Origin: Fasciola hepatica
Lineage: Eukaryota > Platyhelminthes > Trematoda > Plagiorchiida > Fasciolidae
Assembly (NCBI GenBank): GCA_948099385.1
Contig: CANUEZ040000129.1
Coordinates: 5,704,001 to 5,768,000 of the forward strand
Reading direction: 5' to 3'
Length of the DNA: 64,000 bases
Shown in pieces: positions 1 to 12,800 of this stretch. Every line of letters starts with the position of its first letter. Within the stretch, counting starts at the first letter, position 1. Position numbers and translations under genes: made by a program. The notes below the pieces were generated by a model that saw only the letters and a program-made list of their open reading frames with translations, was not told the DNA's origin and made no database searches.

Positions 1-6
1 TATAGA

Positions 7-87
7 AATTCAGCGGGATCTGGGGCAGTCAGTAAAATAGCCCACGTGGCGAGCTACCGATCACACCGTGATCGTGAGAAATCAGAC
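7..87 (+). repeat. Left inverted repeat of E_A (81 bp, perfect)
   Basis: It starts AATTCAGCGGGATCTGGGGC and matches the reverse complement of 5596-5676 without a mismatch over 81 bp. It contains a small internal hairpin (GATCACACCGTGATC). Similarity continues at lower level for some 20 bp inward. Confidence 0.92.
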
Positions 88-426
88 TCACGGAACCGAA
101 AAGGTTGGCAAGGGAACTCCGTTTACGTTTCAGTTTATAAAACCACTATCCTCGCACATCTGTGATCTAGTTTCATTCGCTACCTTTCAGCATCTCTGAG
201 TAAGGGGCAGTAACTTTAGATGCATCGGGTGTAAAAGACCCAGGAAATGATAGCACGTTGCGAAAATCAAGAAGACGAAGAAAAGAGTTCGAATGCAAAT
301 ACTCCACTGGTCTAATGTTCCCATCTTTCTGGTAGGCCGATCTCGTGGACCCCAACTTGCAAGTCTAACACGTCCTACTCGGCCAAGGCAACTGGTAGAA
401 GCTTTATTACTTTTTTGCCAGGTCAT

Positions 427-1900
427 TTATTGACCACCTCGACCCACGTTCCACTCATTGCTGGCCTCGGAGAGCAGCTTATGCCGACGAATTCTATGGG
501 TATTCATACGTAACACATGTCTCAGCCACCTCAACCTGATCAGATTCAGTGATTGCTCCAGAGACTGACCTCTGGATCCTGATATCTTACGTCTAACTTC
601 AGCATAGCTGATACGGTGCTCCCATCGTAATCGGCCAACACTAAGAAAACATCGGTGGTGGAACATTGGCAGTATTCACCTATCTTCTACCCTAAACGGT
701 CAGGTTTCTGAGCTGTATAAAAGAAAAAATCTAAGCGCAACATAGTACACTCTACGCTTAACAGACAATCGGATGTCACGCCAACACCACAGATCATAGA
801 AGTTGGTGAGAGCCGAAAGCGTCTTCTGCATACGCGATGACACTTCATCTGATATCTGTCCACCTGGTAAGATGGTACTGCCCAGGTAACAAAACTTATC
901 TACTCCAGCGAGTGCTTCGCCTGTCAAGACAAATTTTGGTGTAGCACCGACCCAGTCCTGAGCAGCATTTTACTCTTCGAAGGTGCAAAACGCATCCCAA
1001 ACACTGCTGGGCTGTTGATTAGGCTATCTAAGAAAGAGTAAAACTTACCGAAATCTTCACCCAGAATGGCAATATTGTCCGCCCATTCCAAGTCAGTGAG
1101 TTCACTGCCTGAGCAAAGACCGATGCCACTTTTTTCACACGGTGATAGAGCTATCTCTAGAATCAATTTAATTGAAAAAACTAAGAAAAAACAGTGAAAC
1201 AGGACAATCGTGATGAACACTACTTTCCTTGGTGAACTCGGGCAAATGATCACCGTAATCACGAGCTGGGCCTCCGCCATTTGCATGCAAGCACTGAAGA
1301 AGGGAAATTAGTTTCTCCGGTACACTCTTCAAAGAGATGCAGCGCCAGAGAGCTATGGGTCGACTGAATCGAACGCCACTTTCAGATCAATTAAGACAAA
1401 GACTATAAGCCTACGGAAGCTGTGTCTGAGCTCCAAATTTTGTCGAAGAGTGAAGATGTAGACCATTCAACCACGATTGGGTCTGAAACCGGCTTGATTC
1501 TCTTGAGTACACATTTCTCGGGCGCTGGATAATCGGTGAAGAATATGCCCGGTGAGCATTTCGGATGCGGTACTTACTAAGCTGATTCCTCTGTAGTTTA
1601 CACAAGAGGATCTGTCACATTCCCTGTATATCTGCACAATCACCTATTCACACCAATCTCTGGGAATCAGTTCACTGTCCCAAATAACTCAGAGGAGTTT
1701 TGTTAACTTCGAAACCAAAGCTTAACTTCCATTTTTGAAAAAAGATGGAGAAAAAACCATCCGTTCCAGCGGCTTTGTACCTTCTTCAAGTAACATATCT
1801 CTCACTTTACCTCCATTTCTGATGGAGAAATGATATCAACCTGGATCTTTTCTTTGGCAGGTACTTCCGGAGGGGAACTAATTCAATAGCAACAAGCATA
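427..1900 (-). mobile_element. Decayed RTE-like LINE reverse transcriptase (3' part)
   Basis: Reading the - strand, pieces in several frames give the ordered signature of RTE-type non-LTR reverse transcriptases. These are CVNYRGISLVST near 1600, DLKVAFDSVD near 1390, LEWADNIAILGED near 1090 (the YADD box, altered to WADN), FGMRFAPSKSKMLL near 970, VDKFCYLGSTILPGGQISDE near 870, and RLRWLRHVLRMNTHR near 520. Frameshifts and stops between the pieces show it is dead, and the YADD aspartate pair is broken. Homologous, more degraded sequence is in E_B at about 35200-36240. Confidence 0.85.
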
Positions 1901-2139
1901 CGGATAGAAAGAAGCAGAATTGTTCGAACAGTTAGACCGCGGTTTTGAAAAAGAATTTTTAAATGTATGTATATGCCTTACAAATTTTAATTCTCCATCT
2001 GGTCTCTTACAGGTTGCCTAATTTGTTTCGTCTTCTTCGTTCGATTTTTGCCTTGACCATACACATAAACACATGAACAAATTGTCCTGGCCTATCCCAT
2101 TCCACATTGTGAGATTCACACGTGAGAATCACACAGATT

Positions 2140-2780
2140 TTAGTGATAGTGGTGCACAGAAAAAGGAGATTGTGATACATTTTTCATGGCGGAACTTGGG
2201 ACATTTTTGAAAGAACTAGACAAAGCGGTATGCAACGTGAAATTGCGAGGAAAAATGCTGATGCCAATCAAAATAATAGGGATGTTTGGGAAAATATTCG
2301 CCACTCCCAATCCCTCTCGTCTTATCCAGCGTGGCATTTTTCCATTCTAGTCGAATAGCAGTGATTCCCATTAGGAATGTCATACTAATCCGAGTTGAGT
2401 TGATCTACGGTCGTGAGATGACTATCTTCAAGTGTGAACTTAGTGACCAAACACACAAGAGCCACCCCATTTGTTACGCCGTTTTCCTCGCATATTCATC
2501 TTGTTTACTGTTTTGGCAAGTCTAGTCAACTATGTTCCAATTTCCCCCAACAAATGTGCGTTTTCTTCTTCTCTGTTGTACGCAGCTATCAGCTCAATCT
2601 GTGTGAGTCTTTCCTCTTAACCTACATCCGCTCAAATACGCAAGCCTGATATTTCATTGTGGACTTGATTTATCTCACTTTGGAATAATCCTCATGACCA
2701 AAATAATCCACTGACTGTCCACGACATGATGAAAACTTCCACGAGAATACGTGACCTGATTCTGTCTAGTAATCCCGAAC
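2140..2780. other. Stretch without a recognised gene, shared with E_B
   Basis: This segment is clearly repeated at about 36480-37140. Short reading frames occur on both strands, but none shows a domain I recognise. It joins the two LINE remnants and may be untranslated LINE sequence. Confidence 0.4.
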
Positions 2781-2789
2781 TCTTTTTTG

Positions 2790-4290
2790 TTCAGACAGGA
2801 TGAGATCAACCTACATTAGTTCAAGCAAGGGCTCTGGTGGGCCAACTGCCCTTTGTCGTGTAACCCAAAGAGTGTTGACAGGTACCGCATCGGTCAACAC
2901 CAACATTCGGTCTCTTTTTGTAAAGGTGTCGTTTCGAACCAGTTTCCTCAAATCTCGGGATGAAGGTAACCCATTTGGAGCCTGTATCCATTAATTTCTT
3001 TAAATCAAAGTATTATAAATGAACTTATTCTCCTTGAAAAATTGAGTGCTCTTCTCAAAACAGAACTAGTGCAGAGATGGACAGATTGCGGTGTAGTAAT
3101 TTGCAACATTTCCGACTGATCTGGTAATTTCGACGTTGTCTTCATTTTTTCTTGTACCGGTGGTGACAACGTGCCTGTTAAATCTCATGCTACTATCTTG
3201 GTTTTTGAGGCACTGTGCCCGAATATTTGCGCACAGATGCGTCGAGCTATCAGAGGAACATCATTTTATTCTTTCAAGCTTTTATACTATTTCTGATCCC
3301 ATCAAAATCTGACTCTTTACGCTTTTCTTTTCAGTTTCTTTTTTGTTGCTCCTACGTACTTCCTATTTGCCTTTCCTCCGGGTAACCTCTGTTTCATCCC
3401 AACTAAGGAGATACTGTTTAAAATAGAATTATCACCTTCCATCCCGAAAGTTTTCACAAACACCTGAAAGCTCCTGTTCCGAAAAGTGATCCAGCTATCA
3501 TTACCATCAGACCAAAGGTGTATTCACGTTCATCAAATTGTTCAATCTTCAGAAATAAACAAGTGAAGGGTACCTCTAAAAAAATTGTCTTCCTTTACAC
3601 CACTCTTCATCAAAGATGCTTCTTCCCTGTATATTAAGGCTTGCTTTTGATCGCTCTCTTTGCCTGTTAATCTCATTTACGAAGGAGCTGAGTTCGGCAT
3701 TTGATTTGGATTGTCTCATGGAGATTTTGCTTTTTACAAAAGACAAAATAGCTTTTCCACTGCTTAAAAATGTTGGATCAAATAACAGCTTTTTGCCAAA
3801 CTACATGATCAGACATCTGTTGATTGGTACTCTATCCCAATAAATAAGAGTTCTTGCTGAATACGACTTTTGCCAAACAGTTTTACTATAGCGGAATATT
3901 GAGAACTTCCATTGCAAGGAATCCGCCTGTTCTTTGTGGACACTGAGCCCGGTCAAAAACTCCGCTGCGGATAAGGACATTATAAATATCGCTTTTATCG
4001 ATCCTTCATTGGATAATCTACCAACCTATGACATTTCTGTCCCCCTAAATGTTTAGCCTTTTTCTTCAGAAGATATCTTCCGGTTACACATCCCCAAAAT
4101 AGCCCTTGTTATGAGACCAAAGGGCCTTAACGTTCACTATAGCCCTATTTGAAGCAGGTTTACAAGTCGGACTTACCAATCCTCTCACCAATAAATCTGT
4201 TGACGCTGGTGCTATTCCTGCCTCCATGAAACCCGTGACAGTAGTACCTAAACCTGAACATTCTAATTGTAAGATTTTGTTGGAAAAAAT
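2790..4290 (+). mobile_element. LINE-like remnant, probably CR1/L2-type, copy in E_A
   Basis: The better preserved copy in E_B (37860-38510) reads like the region just before the fingers of a CR1/Jockey-type reverse transcriptase. It has an acidic spacer, then FSSEDIFRVLIPRK, GPNALNFTILIR, and a FLTALPKPGRFNP-like segment. The E_A copy is more damaged, with frames broken every 100-200 bp. The family is inferred from motif order only. Confidence 0.45.
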
Positions 4291-4299
4291 TTCACCCTG

Positions 4300-5595
4300 T
4301 CGTCATCACTTCTTCCGCGTTTCAGTTGAAAAAGCGCACTATCGTTCACCGACCCCACTTCTTCTTTATTATTCCCTCTGTACTTCGTCAGTTTGATTGC
4401 ACACCCAACTGATACACTTAGGACACCGTCTCTCTAATTTATCATTTTATTTCAAGGAGCATGAGTAGTTCCCTCAAACATTTTGGCTGTAATTTCCTTG
4501 AATTACCCTCCACCTTTGATTTCGGCCCCTATCTTCTATTTCTTCAAAGACTGAAGAATTTTGGTTGACCTGTTTCGTTATTTGAATGTTTAATACCTTA
4601 GGTTTCCGATGTGACACAGCGCAATAAATTAGATGTAAGCCGTTTGAGTTCCTTGAAGAACGAAGCCGGCTTTCTTCAGGATGCCATCCTCTTAACCTAT
4701 TCTCGCCTTACATATCTGTAACTTAGTCTTTGCACCACCAGTACAAAATTTTGAGAACGCCGATAACTAGGTTTTGTGTTCACTCTTCTTCAGTCAGCCA
4801 AACTTTAACTCTCGTTCTGAGAAATTACACAATTTTCAGTTCTTCGCACCTCATTCTGTTCCACAATTCATCACTTCAAAGTGTTTTGAGTGAACTTTCT
4901 CCCTTTCTGATTTCTGGCAACCCAACGAACAACTGATCAGTTACTCCGACTCTTGTTCTTTCCGGCATTGTCTTAATCTGTACAAAAACGGGAGCTTCGG
5001 ATAAATGAGTGTCATAAAACTAGGATAACCAACATATGTGGGGCCATCAGTTCCGGAACTTCAGTGGGGAGGAAGGAAGTAACGATAAGATTGTCATTGC
5101 TAGCGGGATGACTTTATAAATCGTCATCAAAATTGTGCGTGATCATGGGCCAGAGGATTCTGCGCCGTAACAGCTCAAGAATACACCGATGGCCCAAATG
5201 TGTGCTGGCATGATACTCCTGTATCTAGCGATAAGGACCACCAAAGAGAGCCATGAATATGTGCCCTGTGTAGTTTTGGTGAAGCAAGCAATTTCAAATT
5301 TAAAGTTGGATATTCAAAGAGGATAACTGAAACAACGCCATCATAAACGAGACGCGAAGCAGCAAATTCATTTGCCTTCTGGAGGAACATCGCTAGCATC
5401 CACAATAATGGAAACCATGTCCAAGGAAAGGCCATGGTGTTATTACAATTGAATACTGAATTTATTACTTGTACAAACATCCGAGTTGCTCATTCTCATG
5501 TCCCCGCTGTAGCTTTTTGAACATTTTGGCTTAGCTCTGGCAAGATGCCTATGGCCGTTGAATAAGTTCCCCTACACACCATTTCGGTTTCGTTG
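4300..5595. other. No gene seen; degenerate sequence of block E_A
   Basis: Homologous to about 38520-39780 in E_B. Only short frames are present, none recognisable. It probably continues the LINE remnant upstream. Confidence 0.4.
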
Positions 5596-5676
5596 GTCTG
5601 ATTTCTCACGATCACGGTGTGATCGGTAGCTCGCCACGTGGGCTATTTTACTGACTGCCCCAGATCCCGCTGAATT
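5596..5676 (-). repeat. Right inverted repeat of E_A (81 bp, perfect)
   Basis: Exact reverse complement of 7-87. Immediately outside it begins sequence shared with the outer ends of arms A2 and A3 (for example the AAACATGTTCACTATC stretch near 5727 and 39908). Confidence 0.92.
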
Positions 5677-6730
5677 CCTACATAAAGTCGGCGAAGCTTC
5701 TTTTGTTCTTTGTAGGTCATTTTCAAAACATGTTCACTATCTCTTTTTTGGTCTGTGGATTTCGGTGGATTGACCTAATCGGTTAGATACCTGTCTCGTT
5801 CCATTGACAAAGTACTATCCATTTCACTATGTGCAATATATAAATAGCACAGTTAGACCAAAGATGCAGAATGGTTCACAATATCGCCATAAGAAATGTA
5901 TTTTTCTATTCATACTCAAAATCTATATCTTATTAATTCGTCCCCATTCTAACAATTGAACCACATTTAACCAGTGAGCGAACCCATACTGATCTGAAAT
6001 AATTGTTGTTGATGTGAAAAACGAAGCCTATGCATGCATTTAAAAATTGTTTTTCACAACCTAGCTCTCACATTTCGAACAATTCTGCTTCCTTCTAGCC
6101 GGATACCTGTAGGCAGATTATAAGTAAAATCTATTTGTGCATGATAATTTCTCTTGTTTTCTCCTGGCAGTGTATTGGACAGACGAAAGAGCATCATATT
6201 GAAAAGACGAGAACAGTTCGAAAGATTATTTTCCATGAGTTTCATGAAATAACTAGGATATTCTACGTCCCAGTTGTTACCTACGAGCAACCCTGATTAG
6301 TTCGGACTAGTGTCCTGATTTCAGAATGGAAATGTGACTTTGTTTGCACCAAAATATAAATTCACATTGTCCTAAATGAAATTCACAACGTTCTATTTTT
6401 GTTACAACAAAGTTGCACAATATTCATGAACATCACTTTTGTAGAACTCATGGCAGCACATGGAAAGGGTGAGATGTACTTCTGAGAATACGAACATTTC
6501 ATGTGGGATGGCTAGAAATACATCAGTTCTGTTTCAATCCCTTCAAAACAAGAGTATCGAACTCCATTTTATCTGGGACATTGACATTTGCGTGTTCCTC
6601 ATTAGGGTTACAATATGTGAAGTTCATAAAACAGGGTGGTCACACTGAATCAGTTTCAACCACCCACGTTGTGTTTCACAGTTTTGTCTCAGAATCAGTG
6701 GTCACTGTAATTGTTCTGGGCAAAAATATA

Positions 6731-6738
6731 TATAAATA
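6731..6738 (+). promoter_or_regulatory. TATA box of gene copy A1
   Basis: TATAAATA lies 53 bp upstream of the first ATG, giving an expected transcription start near 6760 and a very short leader. The motif and surrounding 150 bp are conserved in A2 and A3. Confidence 0.7.
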
Positions 6739-6790
6739 CAATATCAGTTTAAGATCGTCAACAGCATCTCACACTTGTTCATTCGAGAAA

Positions 6791-6848
6791 ATGCGTTGGC
6801 TCACAATGGGTTTGTGCGTTGTTCTGATTTCACTGATCAATCTAAAAG
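6791..6848 (+). CDS. A1 exon 1: signal peptide
   Basis: Encodes MRWLTMGLCVVLISLINLK plus one base (phase 1), a typical N-terminal secretion signal with a hydrophobic core and no long n-region. Compared with A2/A3 three bases are lost at the donor, leaving AAG|GTGATT. Reading through gives a stop six codons later, so splicing is required. Confidence 0.75.
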
Positions 6849-9800
6849 GTGATTCATAGACTGATGCTTACGTTGGTGCTATAGTTTTTTTCGCTCACGT
6901 AATCTAGCATTTGAATACGTTTTCTAGCATTTTTCAAATACGTGGTGATGAGTAACCTCATTCGATCGCTCTAGGAAGTTTTCAAATAAAGCAATTCTAG
7001 TTGTTCGTTTGTCTAGATCAGTTGACAGGGAAGACACATGTGCTCAGTGTGTGTGTGTGTGTATGTGTGTGTGCTTGAGTATGTGGTTAATATGCACAAA
7101 GACATTTGAAGTAGTTTTATTATATGGCCCCAGGTCTGTTTTCACTCGATCCGTATATGTGAAATCGGTTGACAAATGAATGAACAAGTGATCACCGTTC
7201 GTCTGTCATTGATCGTATGACCAGTAGAAGCGATCCCATGAGAATGCAATCGAATATGTAGAATCCAAATCAAGATAGCTCATTTATGCCAAATTTTTTG
7301 ATAGATTGGTGTTCCATCTTTTAAATCGTCGGTGGTGTGTCATACTTTCGTTAACGTAAGAATAGCGGAGTAAGCTTTCAACTAATAAACAGTTGGAATG
7401 CATCATGACCAGTTTTTTTCATATGTGGATGCGCTACATTTTACGAATGCATAATTCTTCAACAATAGCTTGCTCCCTCATTCCCTCTCGTCTTGATAGG
7501 TTCATGTTGTAAGTCATTTTTGAGTGGACTCTCTCCGTCGTTCCGGACAGGCCCCTCACCTTGTTCATTTATTTCATTTGGCTTGTTAATGAATAATCTA
7601 GTTCAAACAACACGGAATGTGGTCCTTCACGGATGTGTTTGTATGATCTCTAAATAAATTTACACATTTGAGTTATTTGGATGCAACTGATCATCGAGAA
7701 ACTGAGTAATACTGAGACGGCTTTCCCTGGGTTATCTTATATACAAAGATAATTTTCCAAATGATCGATTTCGAAAGCAATGTCCGATCGCACCTGAGGA
7801 TCATGTATTCCTTCATCTAATGGTAACCAAGCTTGGTGCTTGCACGGGGAATGTTCCGTCTTCATACAAGATGACATTATCAGTGCGCACTTACAATGGT
7901 ATCTTTCACTTGCGTCAATAACGTGATCCTGCAATCAGTTTTGCTGAAATGAAGCAACCATTTGATTGCGAGTCGTACGAAGGTACCACCTGAAGTATTG
8001 AACTCAATCAAGAATATTCTGGTTCGATGTTTACAGAGATATTGAAGGATACACGGGGCTCAGGACATCTTAACTTCAATCGTGATGACCAATGTGTTAC
8101 CAATGTAATAGGTTTTTGAGTGAGATACAAACATTGCATTATGTGGATATATGCAGGCCTTCAGTTCAACAACCATAATTTATGTAGTCATTTACCATCT
8201 TTGCAGCGTGACGTGACATGTTTTCCACTGTTTTGCTATTTCGGTGCGGTTTGACATTGAATGATATGTCAAATGTTTATGGATTCACAGGTTTTCTATG
8301 TAAGTTTATCCTAACCAAACTGAATCATGTGAAAAATCTCATCCTCTGCTTATCTAGTTATTAGAAACAACCACGTTAAACAAACAGTTCATTCCCATGC
8401 AAAATGCTTCTGGTTACGTCTGCTATTAGAAATACACAGTAATCTAACATTCGTTTCCTTCTAGTCCAAAACCGTGAGTCGACCACATAGACATCCCTAA
8501 CTACAATCGATATTATTACCAACTCGAATCTAGTGGTCCATGGTGTTCACGATTTAGTTGTCATCAGTCGTTCTTCCTTAGTTTTATACTCACCTCGAGT
8601 AAAGGCATCACGTTTACTGAAGACAATAGCTCTATAAGCAAAATGGTGTTGGTGCGGAAGAAAGTATGATTTGCGACTAACGAATTCCGTTGCTCATCGT
8701 TTGCGTACGGAGCCATTAAATTCCTATCGCATTCCAGTTTATCGATGTGAGTAATCGTCCTATCTCGCCTCCAGAATTGTTGTCATTTACTTGGATTATC
8801 TTTCCGGTAAATGCTTTCGTATGCTCAAATTCCTTCTACGTCTTGTTGCTCACGCTTGCGGTTAACACCGAGTGTTGTTGTTTCTATTCAAATTTCTCCT
8901 CTACTTTTTCCATGCAAATAATACGATGTCTCTCTCAGAGAATGGTGGTGAGTTATTTACCAAAATACTTTTGCTGTTGTGAAGAAATGAACATCACCAA
9001 CACCTTGCAAGGAAAATCAATTTCTAATGGGCTTTTATTATGCAATTGAGGGGACAATTCCGATGTTCTAGTCGTCCACATTTCTCTACTTAATTGAATC
9101 TACTCCCTTCTCAATACTGAATTTCGTACTACCTTCACTATCACTAATTCGGCTCCTACCGAAACTCATACCGCTAGAACAACCATTGCCATCACTGCCC
9201 ATAATAATATTCCGATGATGTCAATAATGCTTTCGCTATCACATTTGCCACAAACAATTATGCCACTGGGATTGTCATTTCTGAAGGTATTCGTAATAAT
9301 CACACTACTTCATTCAGGACAAGGCAGTAAGTGATGAACTATCAGTCACGCATCATGCTCATTCACGTATCTTGGTAAACTGTTGTCATTCAATTTCACC
9401 TCGATATGAACAATACATAAAGAACTAGAACAAATTGCTCTGTTTTACCAAGCACCCAACTACTGAACTATGAATGCACTAATATCATTGATTTCTATTG
9501 TCGTTCTGTCCGGAATAACTCACAGCTCCATGGAACATCCTTGGCAAACATGATAAAATATGATAATATATATGTCATGATATAGTTATATATTTGAATC
9601 GAGGATTCATTATTTAGAGCTATTCTAAGACTACTCACTTGTAATTTGGTTTTCAGTACTTGGTCGTAAGTAACATTCGTGTTAACAATCATTTGAGTAT
9701 TTCGTTTTTTGGCGTCGAGAGTCATTTCCAACTTCATATCAAATTGTAACGATCTAGTATCAATCAGACAAATTGGCATCACATTTGAGGACTCCTGAGT

Positions 9801-12800
9801 TCGATCCATATGGTTATCATATGGTGAACTCGATGTTTTCGTGATCTATGTTATCGTATCTGTGCATCAAAATACACGGATACCTGGAAACATCTCACCC
9901 TGGATTCAAATATCCACTGGGTGTCCACGTTTACGCGATTGTATCATGTCAGTTATATTTCATTTACTGATTCATTTGTCGGGCCGTCTGTTGATGTAAC
10001 TTCTCATGTGAATCTGTGTTCAACACATCGTACTTCAATACCTGGATGTAAGTCCCTTTTACCGATTGTATACCGAACATATTTGGAACTCTTACTAATT
10101 TATTGTCCCCGCGGAACACAGGTAGAATATTGCAATTTTTGTAACAATTGGGATGATATGAATAATTATTCAATAAAACCATCACCTTCTAGAAATATGC
10201 AAGTGTTGCTGATGCTACACTTTGTGATAAAATTAAGTTATTTGTTTTCAGTAAGAGGAAGATGAAGCAGTTTCTGACAATGATTGGCCTTCATTGTTGA
10301 TAATATGACAACGAATGGGAAAATGCAAATGGTTTTAACTAACTGATTTCATCCTCCACAATTTAGATGATTTGTTGTGGTGGTTCACATTAAGGAATGC
10401 ATAAGACTACTATAGCGCAAGAGGTGAAATAATAGAGACTGCGGTCATTCGTGATCCGTCTTACTTATCGATATTATAATTTTCAGCACAGTGTGGTAAG
10501 TTTCGAACCACATCCAGCGGTATTACTAATTTCTGGATGAAAAATTTATCTAGATTTCAGTAATTTACGGGAGCATCATTATCGTGGTGCGTGAATGTTG
10601 TTGACCTGATAATTCACTTATCAGCAAGCTTGGGATCACTGAATCACCCAAGCAAATTCACGGTGTTATGAAATGGAAGCTGTGCTCAAATATAGAGCTG
10701 TCGGTAAAAAAACAATGGGGTTATGGAACGTAAAAGGAAACAAATGAGAAGCATGCGAAGGAACCAAATTTTCAATTTCTAACTTCAGCCATTTGATTAT
10801 TTCATAAATTCCACATCATGATCAATTCTTGATGGCGTACTGGTTTGTGACTACAACGATTACTGGTGAGCGCATCGCCGTCCATCTCGATGGATTCTCA
10901 GGAGATTGGACATCAATATTACGTGTTTGAATAAAACTGCATCCGTGATAAAGTCCAAACCAGTTAAACAATATTGAGCTTCGGTCCTCATCGGATACAC
11001 CTCCAACAGTTACAAGGCAATGTCATCTTTCTCAGGAATCCTATCTAAATAAGTTTCACGTCGCCTCTGATTGCTTTCATCTCATTTATGTTGGTCAAAA
11101 TCGACTATTTCTCATGCCATATGGGTACGAAAATGACAACTTCGAGTGAGCACGTGGCTTCAGTAGTAACTTGCGGACCCCTAGTATGACGGACAACACA
11201 GCTTTACTAGAGCAATTACCCTTGCGTTTTGAACAACTCATACTATTGGGTTTCATGTTCTCCGCCGTGATGAGGGTTTTCCCATGAACTGCTGTTGAAG
11301 CGCATGCAAGAAAAAGTGGAAACCTGATGAGTGCATCAATCCAACTACGGGGTGTTAAGTGCATCGATGAACCCAAGTTTACTCCACTATATGACTTGTT
11401 CCTCATCCGTTGAAAAGAACTAGTCACAATTCGTGGGGATTTGGCCACAAACTATGTTGACTAATAGGTTCCAGTGAGCATCTTCATGACTCCGCTTGTT
11501 AAATTTGTTCATTAGCAATGCAATAGATTTTATCAAATTAAATTAGTGCTGGAAGAACAAGAGCCTCCAGGTGTGACCAATAATATCAATCAAAGCAGGA
11601 ATTCACTTTGTACAATGAGCTTGAATTTATTCTTTCAATTTAGCTGCTAGTTTTCTCGCTTCATTCCCGTCCGTCGGAAGTGACGGAGGATCACCGATAT
11701 CATCCTGCATGCTATTCGGTTCAATCCCAGAAAATATAGACGGTTTGTTACAGAGGAATTATCTGTGATGAATGGGGATGCGTTTTGTAACACATCTGTT
11801 TGGCGGATTAGAGCCACCAACATGTGAATATTGTTTTCCTAAAGTGGCAGAAACTTACTCAAGTTTGCTCGAAAATTGCGCGCATGGTTAAAACCCATGG
11901 AGTGGACTTACACGTTTGTTTCACCAAATTACGCGCATTCGATTAAATTGTTTCCCGCAACCTGACGTTACTTCTCCTCTCATTCAGATCAAGGACGTGA
12001 GTGACAACAACATATTTGGTTCAGTGGGAAGCAATTTCTATTGCATGTTCTAGGAAAATTCACTTGCATTCTTCACATCGAGAAGTCGGACGCCGCGAGC
12101 CGGAATCGAACAGGCGACTCTCCGCAAACCGGGCAGATGCTCTACCAGCTGAGCTGTCGCGGTCCGAACAGTCCGGTGTGAATAACGCTAGTGAATAATT
12201 GATAGTGCACGAACCACTATTCCAATGATACACAGTATCTATCCGTGTTTTATTCATTGGGCTAGCCTCATTGGTCACTTCCCAGTTGGACGAACAGCGC
12301 ACAGATGAACGTGATCCGTCGGACATTGAAATATATTCCTCATAACCAATATAAATTCTGCAATCCTTTAGAATAAATACAGATGGCATTTACGGCATAT
12401 GTGTTCGGTGGATTAAGGTACTGATACAAATTACATCTGCTCTTCTGACTTCATTTTCATTACCTGCCTTTTATTACTCAGAACGTGGAGGTACGTTGTT
12501 ATTTCCAACCTCACCAATCGAGTATTTCATTACCGAAAAGATAGCTTGGTTCAGTTATTAATTATAAACCACTGAACAGTTCATCAACAAATGCGATGTA
12601 TGTGAAGGAACCACATTTTCAATTTCTAACTTCAGCCATTTGATTATTTCATAAATTCCACATCATGATCAATTCTTGATGGCGTACTGGTTTGTGACTA
12701 CAACGATTACTGGTGAGCGCATCGCCGTCCATCTCGATGGATTCTCAGGAGATTGGACATCAATATTACGTGTTTGAATAAAACTGCATCCGTGATAAAG

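Larger units (their letters stand above)
1..5682. repeat. Block E_A: LINE-filled block bounded by inverted repeats, first copy
   Basis: This block is bounded by an 81-bp perfect inverted repeat and is followed directly by arm A1. A second, shorter copy (E_B) sits at 34921-39862 and is followed by arm A3, giving a tandem period of about 34.9 kb. Both copies carry a decayed RTE-like reverse transcriptase on the - strand in the left half and a second LINE-like coding remnant on the + strand in the right half. E_A has extra sequence between about 360 and 930 that E_B lacks. The block may be a composite mobile unit, or simply the spacer of a palindrome whose arms end in the inverted repeats. No intact transposase is visible. 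Confidence 0.7.

Noticed and set aside
6054..6290. Frames upstream of the signal exon in each arm as possible additional genes
   Set aside because: They are not preserved between A1 and A2/A3 despite high DNA similarity, and no start, signal or domain supports them.
11095..11448. 117-codon antisense frame conserved in A2
   Set aside because: It is broken in the A1 duplicate and in A3, lies in an intron of the micro-exon gene and shows no family features. Shared descent of the arms explains the similarity.
12085..12166. Possible functional tRNA gene with GGT anticodon
   Set aside because: T-stem mismatch, bulged acceptor stem and location within a copy-specific insertion favour a tRNA-derived SINE promoter.
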